A stretch of DNA of 64,000 bases from Bosea sp. F3-2 (GTDB lineage: Bacteria; Pseudomonadota; Alphaproteobacteria; Rhizobiales; Beijerinckiaceae). Both the position numbers and the translations under genes were made by a program. The DNA is taken from the NCBI RefSeq assembly GCF_008253865.1, contig NZ_CP042331.1, positions 186,001 to 250,000 of the forward strand, written 5' to 3'. Positions 25,525-33,781 of this stretch are shown in pieces (the first letter of the stretch is position 1; every line of letters begins with the position of its first letter). The notes under the pieces were generated by a model. It did not search any database, was not told the origin of the DNA, and was given only the letters and a program-made list of their open reading frames with translations.

Positions 25525-26967
25525 ATGGCGGGCCTGAATTTCGCCGAACTGACGAAGCCCGTTTCGGCCGAGGAGCCCTGTGGGCCGGACCTCGAGGACG
25601 ACAACGACTTCATGAACGTCACGGCGCGGCTCGAGGTCGCGCTGCCGGCCTCGTATTTCCGCCGCGACGACGAAGGCCGGCAGGTCGCCTTCGATCGCAC
25701 CAGTATCGAGTTCCCAGCCGCCTTTTCCGATCTCGGCAAGCTGCTGGAGCGCTCGCGCGACCTGCGCGTGCTCGTCCTTGCGACGAAGCTGACGATCCTG
25801 AACCGGGACATTGCGGGTTTCGCAGCCAGCCTCTCAACCATGGCCGATCTCCTCGGCAGCTATTGGGAGGAGGTTCATCCGCGGGCGATGGATGGCGACT
25901 TCGTCATGCGCGAGGTTGCGCTGCAGGGGCTCGACGAGCTGCCGACCGTGGTGCTGCCGCTCCAGCATGCGCCGCTCTTCGTCAGCCGTCGCCTCGGTCC
26001 CTTCATCTTCCGCAGCCAGCTCGTCGCCAGCGGCGAGACGAAGCTGGTCGAAGGGGAGCAGCATCCCGACGCGGGCGCGATCAATGCCGCGCTGGCGGAG
26101 ATCGACCCGGACGAGCTGACCACCATCCTCGGCCATGTCGGCGCGGCGCGCGATGCGCTCGCCCGCATGCGCATGATCTGGCTCGAGAAGGTCGGTGTCG
26201 ATCATCCGCTCGGCTTTCCGCGCCTGGCTGCGCTTCTGGACCAGATCGCTGCCTTTCTGGACTCTGCGGCTGCGCGGCGCGTTCCGGGCCATCAATCGGC
26301 CGCGGCGGCGCCTGGGACGAGCGACGCGCCAGTACCGGCTGCGAGCACGGCGAGCTTCGGCCCCGGCAGCCTTTCGAACATCCTTCAAGTGAAGGATACG
26401 CTTGCCGCATGCCTCGGCTACTTTCGCAAAACCGAGCCTTCGAGCCCGGCCGTCCTGCTGATCGGACAGGCGCAGCAGTTGATCGGAAAGTCACTGATCG
26501 AGGTCATCCAGATCATGTTTCCCGAGCATGTCGACAAGGCGGTGATCGAGATCGGCGAGCTGCGCCGATTCCGGCTGCCGCTCGAGCGGCTGCCGGTGCC
26601 GGATGGCTACGAGGCGGCGGACGGTTCAGAGCAGAGCTACGCCGAAGAGGCCGACGACAGCGGCTATGCGGACGAGGAAGCTTCCACTGACGAGCAGGTC
26701 GCGGAGGATGGCGGCGATGCCGCCGAGGCGCAGCCGATCGAGACAGCGCGCCCACCCGACAGGGCGGTGCCGGCGATCGTGATCGGCAGCCGTGCCGATG
26801 CGGTCAGCGCGATGAGAGCGGTCGCCGCCTTCTATCGCCAGGTCGAGCCCTCGCACCCGACACCGCTGCTGATGGACAAGGCGTGCGGGCTGGCGCAGCA
26901 TGACTTCATGTCGCTCCTTGGCAATATCCTGCCGGATGTCGCGCAGATTCCGGAGAGCGACAGCTAG
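25525..26967 (+). CDS. tssA: T6SS sheath-assembly cap protein TssA (ImpA)
   Basis: 480 residues. The ImpA N-terminal domain (about 8-135) has PVSAEEPCGPDLEDDNDF, LRVLVLATKLTILN and LLGSYWEEVHPRAMDGD. A variable middle with acidic stretches (about 350-410) leads to a C-terminal domain ending in LLMDKACGLAQHDFMSLLGNILPD, a second ImpA-like pattern. TssA coordinates tube and sheath polymerisation. It is followed by tssB after 120 bases. Confidence 0.94.
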   Translation: MAGLNFAELTKPVSAEEPCGPDLEDDNDFMNVTARLEVALPASYFRRDDEGRQVAFDRTSIEFPAAFSDLGKLLERSRDLRVLVLATKLTILNRDIAGFAASLSTMADLLGSYWEEVHPRAMDGDFVMREVALQGLDELPTVVLPLQHAPLFVSRRLGPFIFRSQLVASGETKLVEGEQHPDAGAINAALAEIDPDELTTILGHVGAARDALARMRMIWLEKVGVDHPLGFPRLAALLDQIAAFLDSAAARRVPGHQSAAAAPGTSDAPVPAASTASFGPGSLSNILQVKDTLAACLGYFRKTEPSSPAVLLIGQAQQLIGKSLIEVIQIMFPEHVDKAVIEIGELRRFRLPLERLPVPDGYEAADGSEQSYAEEADDSGYADEEASTDEQVAEDGGDAAEAQPIETARPPDRAVPAIVIGSRADAVSAMRAVAAFYRQVEPSHPTPLLMDKACGLAQHDFMSLLGNILPDVAQIPESDS

Positions 26968-27089
26968 GTCAGTTTTTCGCCTTTTCTTTGAACCTTCCGT
27001 CGCGATGGCACGACTATATCGATGACGGGTGAAACCGGATAGGATGTCACGTCAGGTCGGCGTGGCACGGATGCAGAGGGGCATGTCAC

Positions 27090-27620
27090 ATGGCCGGAGA
27101 TTCGGGACAGAAGTTCATCCGCCGCAACAGGCCGCCTCGGGTCCACATCACCTATGAGGATCCGTACAACGCCGAGCAGAAGATCGAGCTGCCCTTCGTG
27201 ATGGGCGTGCTTGCCGACCTCTCCGGCAATGCGTCGGCGATCGAGAAGCCCGAGATCTCGCAGCGCAAGTTCCTCGACTTCGACATGGACAATTTCGATC
27301 AGCGCATGGCCGCGATCGAGCCGGCCGTGTCGTTCAAGGTGCCCAACAAGCTCGGCGAGGACAGCAATGAGAAGCTCTCGGTCGCTCTGAAGTTCAAGAA
27401 GTTCGAGGACTTCAATCCGGCGGCGATCGCCCGCCAGGTCCCGGCGACGGCCAAGCTCCTGGAAGCGCGCGAGCAGCTCGCCAACCTGCTGCGCTACATG
27501 GACGGCAAGATGGCGGCGAGCGACCAGATCAAGGCGCTGCTGGCCGATCCGCAACTGATGGCGGCGCTGAAGGACAGGCTCGGCAAGAGCGAGCCTTCCC
27601 AAGACAAGACGGCGAACTGA
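27090..27620 (+). CDS. tssB: T6SS contractile sheath small subunit TssB (VipA/ImpB)
   Basis: 176 residues with the family signature NRPPRVHITYEDPYNAEQ then LPFVMGVLADLSGN near the N-terminus, and the helical C-terminus that packs against TssC (ATAKLLEAREQLANLLRYMDGK). TssB and TssC polymerise into the sheath around the Hcp tube and are disassembled by ClpV. The adjacent tssC lies 120 bases on, with a palindromic repeat between. Confidence 0.97.
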   Translation: MAGDSGQKFIRRNRPPRVHITYEDPYNAEQKIELPFVMGVLADLSGNASAIEKPEISQRKFLDFDMDNFDQRMAAIEPAVSFKVPNKLGEDSNEKLSVALKFKKFEDFNPAAIARQVPATAKLLEAREQLANLLRYMDGKMAASDQIKALLADPQLMAALKDRLGKSEPSQDKTAN

Positions 27621-27647
27621 GGACAGGGGCGCGGACCCGCCGTATGA

Positions 27648-27692
27648 GCATTGCGCGAAAAAGTGGAAACCGGTTTTTCGCAGAAGCAATGC
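27648..27692. repeat. Palindromic intergenic repeat, family A-like (copy 3)
   Basis: Outer arms GCATTGC and GCAATGC, inner arms GCGAAAAAGTGG and CCGGTTTTTCGC around AAA. It has the same architecture as the family A elements but a diverged sequence. It lies in the tssB-tssC gap and could tune the relative yield of the two sheath subunits. Confidence 0.75.
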
Positions 27693-27739
27693 GCTCACGT
27701 GATCGGGGTTCGTCAGGCGGTTAAGCGAGCGAGGCGGCA

Positions 27740-29245
27740 ATGGCAGCGGAAGCACAAACCCAGCAGCCCGGTGGTGCGGCTGTAGAGACCCGCGAGATCG
27801 ATGATTTCTCGGCGATCCTGAAGCAGAGTTTCAAACCCAAGACCGAACGGGCCGCGACCGAGGTCGAGAACGCGGTCGCGACCCTGGTCAACCAGGCGCT
27901 GGCGGACTCGACCCTGATCAAGGGCGACGTCATCGACACGATCGAGGAGATGATCGCGCGGCTCGACGCCAAGCTGACCGAGCAGATGAACGAGGTGCTG
28001 CACGCACCCGAATACCAGAAGATCGAGAGCGCCTGGCGCGGCCTCAACTATCTCGTCTTCAACTCCGAGACCGATGCTCAGTTGAAGATCAAGGTGATGA
28101 ACGTCTCGAAGAACGAGCTCGCCCGCAACCTCAAGACCTATCCCGGCGCGCGCTGGGACCAGAGCCCGCTCTTCAAGCAGGTGTATGAGCAGGAGTTCGG
28201 CCAGCTCGGCGGCCAGCCCTTCGGCTGCCTGGTCGGCGACTATCACTTCAGCCATGTTCCGACCGACGTGCAGCTCCTGCGCGATCTGTCGAAGGTCGCG
28301 GCGGCGGCGCATGCGCCTTTCTTCGCCGGGGCCGAGCCGACCCTGATGGGCATGGACAGCTGGACGGAGCTGTCGAACCCGCGCGATCTCGGCAAGGTCT
28401 TCGACACGCCGGACTATGCCGCCTGGAAGGGCCTGCGCGACGCGGCCGACTCCCGCTATGTCGGCCTGTGCCTGCCGCGGGTGCTCTCCCGCGTGCCTTA
28501 TGGCGCCAAGTCCGAGCCGGTCGAGGAGTTCGCCTTCGAGGAGGATACCGACGGTCACCGCGGCGAGAAATACGCCTGGATGAACGCCGCCTACGCGATG
28601 GCGGTGAACGTCAACCGTGCCTTCAAGGAATATGGCTGGTGCACCCGCATTCGCGGCGTCCAGTCGGGCGGCGAGGTGCTCAACCTGCCGACCCATACCT
28701 TCCCGACGGATGATGGCGGCATCGACCTGAAATGCCCGACCGAGATCGCGATCAGCGACCGGCGCGAGGCGGAGCTGGCCAAGTCCGGCCTGATCCCGCT
28801 GATCCACCGCAAGAACACCGACAAGGCCGCCTTCATCGGCGCCCAGTCGCTCTACAAGCCCAAGGCCTTCTCGGGGCCGGACGGCGTCGCGGCAACCGCT
28901 TCCGACAACCTGTCCGCGCGGCTGCCCTACATGTTCGCGGTCTCGCGCTTCGCGCACTACCTGAAGTGCATGGTTCGCGACAAGATCGGCTCCTACAAGG
29001 AAAAGGAGCCGCTGCGCCGCTGGCTGCAGGAGTGGATCACCGACTACGTCGACGGTGACCCGGTCAATTCCAGCGAGGAGACGAAGGCGCGCCGTCCGCT
29101 TTCCGATGCGCGCATCGACGTCTTCGAGGACGAGGAGAACCCTGGCTACTACTCGGCCAAGTTCTATCTGCGGCCGCACTTCCAGCTCGAAGGCATGGAT
29201 ATCGGCCTGAGCCTGGTCTCGCGACTGCCAGCTCCCAAGCAGTGA
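27740..29245 (+). CDS. tssC: T6SS contractile sheath large subunit TssC (VipB/ImpC)
   Basis: 501 residues with typical motifs: IESAWRGLNYLVFNSETD, LGGQPFGCLVGDYHF, ADSRYVGLCLPRVLSRVPYG, and the C-terminal domain ending in YYSAKFYLRPHFQLEGMD. It pairs with TssB to build the sheath. Only one tssC is present, whereas some alphaproteobacteria carry two. Confidence 0.98.
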   Translation: MAAEAQTQQPGGAAVETREIDDFSAILKQSFKPKTERAATEVENAVATLVNQALADSTLIKGDVIDTIEEMIARLDAKLTEQMNEVLHAPEYQKIESAWRGLNYLVFNSETDAQLKIKVMNVSKNELARNLKTYPGARWDQSPLFKQVYEQEFGQLGGQPFGCLVGDYHFSHVPTDVQLLRDLSKVAAAAHAPFFAGAEPTLMGMDSWTELSNPRDLGKVFDTPDYAAWKGLRDAADSRYVGLCLPRVLSRVPYGAKSEPVEEFAFEEDTDGHRGEKYAWMNAAYAMAVNVNRAFKEYGWCTRIRGVQSGGEVLNLPTHTFPTDDGGIDLKCPTEIAISDRREAELAKSGLIPLIHRKNTDKAAFIGAQSLYKPKAFSGPDGVAATASDNLSARLPYMFAVSRFAHYLKCMVRDKIGSYKEKEPLRRWLQEWITDYVDGDPVNSSEETKARRPLSDARIDVFEDEENPGYYSAKFYLRPHFQLEGMDIGLSLVSRLPAPKQ

Positions 29246-29249
29246 CCGC

Positions 29250-29266
29250 CACCTGATCGTCAGGTG
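29250..29266. other. Short inverted repeat between tssC and hcp
   Basis: Perfect arms CACCTGA and TCAGGTG with a TCG loop, directly after the tssC stop codon. There is no T-tract, so it is better seen as an RNA-processing or stability hairpin at the 5' side of the hcp message, which is often made in excess over the sheath genes. Confidence 0.45.
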
Positions 29267-29385
29267 ACGGCGACAACGAGAATCTTCGGCGCGCCGGCCC
29301 AGACGAGCGGCGCGACAGGAGAGGTGCGCCCACCAGTCCGCTCACGGAAGTGAGCATCCCTATCGTTCACACCCTGGAGGTAAAC

Positions 29386-29868
29386 ATGGCTACCGACTTC
29401 CTGCTCGAGATCGACGGCATCAAGGGCGAAAGCAAGGACAAGGTCCACAAGGATACGATCGAGGTGGATTCCTTCTCCTGGGGCATCTCGAACGCCGGTT
29501 CGCATGCCTCGAACCTCGGCGGCGGCGCCGGCAAGGCGAGCTTCCAGGACGTTCATTTCACCTCGCAGGTCGGCAAGGCCTCGACCAACCTCGCGCAGGC
29601 CTGCGCCAGCGGCAAGCACATCAAGAAGGCCGTGCTCTATGTCCGCAAGCAGGGCGAGCAGCAGAAGGACTATTATGTCGTGACGCTGGAGGACCTGCTG
29701 GTGTCGAGCTACCAGTCCGGCGACGCGGTCGGCGGCAGCAGCATCCCGACCGACCAGTTCTCGCTGAACTACGCCAAGATCAAGTTCGAGTACAAGCCAC
29801 AGAAGGCCGACGGCGATCTCGACGCGGCGATGACGATGACCTGGGACATCAAGACCCACGCGAAGTAA
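29386..29868 (+). CDS. hcp: T6SS tube protein Hcp (TssD)
   Basis: 160 residues from the ATG at 29386, chosen for the strong CTGGAGG ribosome site; an upstream in-frame ATG lacks one. Family motifs: MATDFLLEIDGIKGES, IEVDSFSWGISNAG, KASFQDVHFTSQVGKAS, and the C-terminal KIKFEYKPQKADGDL. Hcp hexamers stack into the inner tube and carry small effectors. There is a 140-base leader with a hairpin before it. Confidence 0.97.
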   Translation: MATDFLLEIDGIKGESKDKVHKDTIEVDSFSWGISNAGSHASNLGGGAGKASFQDVHFTSQVGKASTNLAQACASGKHIKKAVLYVRKQGEQQKDYYVVTLEDLLVSSYQSGDAVGGSSIPTDQFSLNYAKIKFEYKPQKADGDLDAAMTMTWDIKTHAK

Positions 29869-29929
29869 AGTGCAGCGCGCCGGTTCCGCATAGGCGGAGC
29901 CGGCGCCTTGCCGTGCCGGGCGGGACAAC

Positions 29930-30478
29930 ATGGCCGATCCGATCGCGAAGAAGCGGCTGCGGCCGCCTTTGATGTTCGCCTTTCGGGAAGCGCATCTGGA
30001 AAAGGATGCGAAGACCGCGCTCGACCTGAGGGACGAGGGCGGCGAACGCGTGATTGCGAACCGGCGCGCAACGCCGCGAGCCGCCATCACCGAACAGAAG
30101 CTCAGGCGCGAGATCGCCATTGATCTCGATGCGCTGGTGAACACCGTCAACCTCGCCTCCGCGCTCGACCTTTCGGGACTGGAGCATGTGCGCCGCTCCA
30201 TTCTCAACCACGGCTTTCCGGACATGACGCGGCTGTCGATAGACGAGCACCGCGTCGACACGATCCGCGCGGACCTGGCCGATGTGCTGATCGGCTACGA
30301 ACCCCGGCTGATCCGCAAGTCGATCGCCGTCGAGCGTGATCAGGTGCTGGACCCGGCCGAACTCAAGGTGCGCTTTCTTGTGCGCGCCGATCTCAACTGC
30401 GAGCCGCTCAACGTACCCGTCGAGTTCGTCGCGGACCTCGAACTCGATACCGGCAAGATCGCGATTAAGAGCCACTAA
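29930..30478 (+). CDS. tssE: T6SS baseplate protein TssE (gp25-like)
   Basis: 182 residues. After a basic N-terminus (MADPIAKKRLRPPLMFAF) come the gp25-like features: LRREIAIDLDALVNTVNLAS, VRRSILNHGFPDMTRLS and LIGYEPRLIRKSI, the EPRL being the conserved sheath-initiator motif. TssE nucleates sheath growth on the baseplate. The gap to tssF is unusually long (270 bases) and structured. Confidence 0.95.
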   Translation: MADPIAKKRLRPPLMFAFREAHLEKDAKTALDLRDEGGERVIANRRATPRAAITEQKLRREIAIDLDALVNTVNLASALDLSGLEHVRRSILNHGFPDMTRLSIDEHRVDTIRADLADVLIGYEPRLIRKSIAVERDQVLDPAELKVRFLVRADLNCEPLNVPVEFVADLELDTGKIAIKSH

Positions 30479-30498
30479 CAAAACCCGGAGGGGTCTCG

Positions 30499-30744
30499 AT
30501 GGGCTTTGGAGGAGACGGATGCCAGGAGGAGCGCGCAGCCGATATCCCTCGATATCGGCAAGTCGCTCCGACGCCGCAGGCGGCCCTCCAAAGCCCACCT
30601 CCGGCGCCGGGAATTCGACCGCCCGCGGCGTCGCGGCGCTTGCCGATACCAACGGTATCGGCTTCACCCCGCTCCTGGCGGAGCGGACGAATTGCCGGCG
30701 CCGAGACCGCTCCGGGTTTTGTTCGTGGCTCTTGGGGGCGCTGA
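30499..30744 (+). CDS. Candidate 81-codon ORF inside the structured tssE-tssF spacer
   Basis: Begins MGFGGDGCQEERAADIP after a near-ideal ribosome site (GGAGGGG, five bases before the ATG) and ends seven bases before tssF. The predicted peptide is low-complexity (Pro, Arg, Ser rich) and follows the palindromes, so it may be only an accident of them or a leader peptide that couples translation to tssF. No family is recognised. Confidence 0.2.
   Translation: MGFGGDGCQEERAADIPRYRQVAPTPQAALQSPPPAPGIRPPAASRRLPIPTVSASPRSWRSGRIAGAETAPGFVRGSWGR
30500..30685. repeat. Nested palindromes in the tssE-tssF spacer
   Basis: Four perfect inverted repeats occur in under 190 bases: 13-base arms TGGGCTTTGGAGG (30500-30512) and CCTCCAAAGCCCA (30585-30597); GCCGATATC/GATATCGGC (30538-30559, loop CCTC); GCCGATACC/GGTATCGGC (30642-30662, loop AAC); and CGCTCC/GGAGCG (30670-30685). 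The second and third hairpins, with flanks, are roughly inverted copies of each other. The whole could be a small mobile palindromic unit or a structured RNA in the tss message. Confidence 0.8.
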
Positions 30745-30748
30745 CGCG

Positions 30749-32710
30749 ATGAATCAGGAGTTTCTCGACCTCTACAACCAGGAACTCCGGCTCTTCATGG
30801 AGCACAGCAAGGAGTTCGCCGAGGAATATCCCGGCATCGCCGAGCGGCTGGGCGGGCTTGCTGGCGAGCGCATGGACCCGATGGTTGCCGGATTGCTCGA
30901 AGGCGCTGCCTTCCTCGCCGCGCGCGTGCAGCTCAAGCTCAAGCATGAGTTTCCGGAGTTCACCAACAACCTCCTCGAACAGCTCCTGCCGAATTACCTC
31001 GCGCCGACGCCATCGGCGCTGTTGGCGGGCATCACGCCGCCTTATTCCGATCCCGGCCTGCGCGAGGGCGTCCGGATCCCGCGCGGCGCCTATGTCGACG
31101 CGACCTATCTCGAACGCGAGCGGCGTGTCGCCTGCCGTTACCGCCTCGGTTCGGATGTCACGCTCTGGCCTTTCGAGATCACGGCGGCGGAGTACATTCC
31201 CGCGCCGGGGCCGCTGCAGGCGCTCGGCATCAAGGCCGGGGGACGCGCGCTGGCGGGCCTGCGCCTGACGCTGACGCATCGCGTCATGGCCGATCCTGTG
31301 CAGGAACCCTCGGCGGCCGAGGCGCTCAAGAACCCGGCGAGCTGGTTTGCCGGCTGCCGGACGAAGGAACTCGCCTTGCATTTGCTCGGCGGCGAGGGCG
31401 ATGCGGTCGCGCTCTACGAGCAGCTCTTCGCGAACTGCACCGGCATCCATTTCCGCCATCTCGACCCGTTCGGCGATCCGGTGGTGACGCCGGGCGAGAG
31501 CTGCCGGCTGGAGCAGATCGGCTTCGACGAGGACGAGGCGCTGCTGCCGGCCGATACGCGCGTATTCCGCGGCTTCGAGCTGCTACGCGAATTGTTCTGG
31601 TTCCCGCGCAAGTTTCTCGGCTTCCGGCTGGAAGGGCTGGGCGGGATCATGCCGAAGCTCACGGCCAAGACGGTCGAGCTGATCTTCGTCTTCGACGAGG
31701 TGAATACGCGGCTGCCCGGCGCGGTGCGCAAGGAGATGTTCGCGCTCTACGCCGCGCCCGCGGTCAATCTCTTCGAGAAGACGGCCGATCGCATTCCGGT
31801 GAAGAGCAACCAGCATGAATTCCATGTCGTGCCGGACCGCAGCCGCGCGCTCGACTACGAGCCGCACAGCATCCTCTCCGTTCATGCCCATTATGCCGGC
31901 GGGCGCGAGAAGCAGCCGGTGCACCCGCTCTATTCCTCGCCGGAGGGCGCCTCGCCGGTGCACGGCCTGCACTATACGCAGAGGCGATTGCCGCGGCGGC
32001 GCTCCTCGGCCGAGCGGCGGCAGGGACGGGCTTCCGACTATACCGGCACCGAGATGTTCATTTCGCTGGTTGAGCCGGCGAGGGTGGGCGACACGGCCTC
32101 GGTCGCGGAGCTCAGCGTGCGCGCGCTCTGCTCCAACCGGCATCTGACCGAGCATCTGCCGACCGGCGTCGGCGGCGCCGATTTCAGGCTGATCGACAAT
32201 GTCTCGCTCGATGTCGCCTGTCTCGCCGGGCCGACGCCGCCGCGCGAGCCGATCGTCTCGCAACTCAGGCTGCGTGCCGAGACCGCGAGCACTGGCGTCG
32301 TGACCTGGCGGCTGATCAACCTGCTCAGCCTCAACCAGCTCGGCCTTGTGCAGCGCGGAGCGGGGCAGAACGGCGAGGCGCTGCGTGAACTGCTCTCGCT
32401 CTTCGCCGATCTTGCCGACAGCGCGACGGAGCGGCGCATCCGCGGCATCAAGGATGTCGACAGCCGCCCCGTGGTGCGCCGCTTTCCGCAGCGAGCCGGA
32501 ACAGGGGCGGGGCGCGGGCTCGAGATCACCGTCCTGCTCGACGAGAAGGCCTTTGAGGGCTCGGGCGTCTTCCTGCTCGGGGCGGTGCTCGATCGCTTCT
32601 TCGCGGAATATGCGGCGATGAACCATTTCACCCAGACGGTGATCCGCACGGTGGAGCGCGGTGAGGTGATGCGCTTTCCGCCGCGCGCCGGATCGAGGCG
32701 AATCCTGTGA
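30749..32710 (+). CDS. tssF: T6SS baseplate protein TssF (ImpG)
   Basis: 653 residues from the ATG at 30749, where the family's MNQEFLDLYNQELRLFMEHSKEFA opening (here split for length: EFLDLYNQELRLF, then EFAEEYPGIAERL) begins; the open frame extends 81 codons upstream through the palindromes without similarity. Full length, with DPMVAGLLEGAAFLAARVQLK and the C-terminal GRGLEITVLLDEKAF and LDRFFAEYAAMNHFTQT. TssF with TssG forms the baseplate wedge. The stop overlaps the tssG start. Confidence 0.95.
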   Translation: MNQEFLDLYNQELRLFMEHSKEFAEEYPGIAERLGGLAGERMDPMVAGLLEGAAFLAARVQLKLKHEFPEFTNNLLEQLLPNYLAPTPSALLAGITPPYSDPGLREGVRIPRGAYVDATYLERERRVACRYRLGSDVTLWPFEITAAEYIPAPGPLQALGIKAGGRALAGLRLTLTHRVMADPVQEPSAAEALKNPASWFAGCRTKELALHLLGGEGDAVALYEQLFANCTGIHFRHLDPFGDPVVTPGESCRLEQIGFDEDEALLPADTRVFRGFELLRELFWFPRKFLGFRLEGLGGIMPKLTAKTVELIFVFDEVNTRLPGAVRKEMFALYAAPAVNLFEKTADRIPVKSNQHEFHVVPDRSRALDYEPHSILSVHAHYAGGREKQPVHPLYSSPEGASPVHGLHYTQRRLPRRRSSAERRQGRASDYTGTEMFISLVEPARVGDTASVAELSVRALCSNRHLTEHLPTGVGGADFRLIDNVSLDVACLAGPTPPREPIVSQLRLRAETASTGVVTWRLINLLSLNQLGLVQRGAGQNGEALRELLSLFADLADSATERRIRGIKDVDSRPVVRRFPQRAGTGAGRGLEITVLLDEKAFEGSGVFLLGAVLDRFFAEYAAMNHFTQTVIRTVERGEVMRFPPRAGSRRIL

Positions 32711-33759
32711 CGGAAGAGGCTGCCAACCCGCTGGAGAAGGCGCCGAACTATCAGGCGCAGCTGGAAGCCGAGCCCTGGCGCTTCGACTTCTATGCGGTGA
32801 TGCGCCGGCTGGAGCGCAGCTTCCCGGAGAAGCCGCGCATCGGCGATGTCGCTTCGCGGCGCGAGGAATATGTCGCGCTGGGCGAGCAGGCTTTCCTCGA
32901 CTTCCCGGCGTCGAGCATCGCGGAGGCGGATCGCGACGCGCAGGGGCGGCTGCGGCTCTTCGTCAAGTTCCTCGGCCTGCTCGGTCCGCAAGGCGCGCTG
33001 CCGCTGGCGACGACCGAGGAGAGCTATCATTGGCAGATCGCGCGCGACGACGCCTTTCCGCGCTTCCTCGACATCTTCAACCACCGCTTCCTGCAGCTCT
33101 TCTATCGCGCTTGGGCGGATTCGCGGCCGATCGCGCAGCATGACCGGCCCGATCTCGACCGCTTCGCCGCTTATATCGGCAGCATGATCGGTGTGGGCTC
33201 GAAGCCCTATCGGGATCGCGACAGCGTGCCCGATGCCGAGAAGCTCGCCCACGCCGGGCTGATCGGCGCGCAGGCGAAATCCGCCTCGCGCTTGCAGCGT
33301 TTCCTCGCAGGGTTGTTCAAGGCGGATGTCGAGATCGAGCAGTTCGTCGGCATGCGCCTCGTCTTCGATCCCGCCGACCGGACGCGGCTCGGCGGGGCGC
33401 ATTGCACGCTGGGCGGAGACGCGTTGCTCGGCGCCAGCGTCTACAGTGTCGAGGACAAGTTTCGCGTGAAGATTGTGGCTGGTGATCTCGAACAGTTCGA
33501 GCGCTTCCTGCCGAATGGCGATCGCTGTGCGCTGCTGGCGGATGCCGTCTTCCTGCATCTCGGCGAGCAGTTCGAGTGGGATGTCGAGCTCGCGCTGCCG
33601 GTGGGGGAGGCGAAACCCGTCAGGCTCGGCCAGTCCGGCCATCTCGGCTGGACGAGCTGGATGGCGCCGAACTGGACCATCGAAGAGGGCGCACTGCGCC
33701 GCGACGCCCGTTTCCATCCCGCCGAGCGCATGCGCCTGAAACGCAGCAGCGCCGCCTAA
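32707..33759 (+). CDS. tssG: T6SS baseplate protein TssG (ImpH)
   Basis: 350 residues from a GTG that overlaps the tssF stop codon (GTGA), indicating translational coupling. Family motifs: LEAEPWRFDFYAVMRRLER, RLFVKFLGLLGPQGALPL, FLDIFNHRFLQLFYRAW and, near the C-terminus, GQSGHLGWTSWM. TssG completes the wedge with TssF and TssE and binds TssK. Confidence 0.95.
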   Translation: MTEEAANPLEKAPNYQAQLEAEPWRFDFYAVMRRLERSFPEKPRIGDVASRREEYVALGEQAFLDFPASSIAEADRDAQGRLRLFVKFLGLLGPQGALPLATTEESYHWQIARDDAFPRFLDIFNHRFLQLFYRAWADSRPIAQHDRPDLDRFAAYIGSMIGVGSKPYRDRDSVPDAEKLAHAGLIGAQAKSASRLQRFLAGLFKADVEIEQFVGMRLVFDPADRTRLGGAHCTLGGDALLGASVYSVEDKFRVKIVAGDLEQFERFLPNGDRCALLADAVFLHLGEQFEWDVELALPVGEAKPVRLGQSGHLGWTSWMAPNWTIEEGALRRDARFHPAERMRLKRSSAA

Positions 33760-33781
33760 CCGCTATTCGAAGGGGACGACC

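Noticed and set aside
27006..27030. TGGCAC near tssB as a sigma-54 promoter
   Set aside because: The expected TTGC element at the right spacing is absent.
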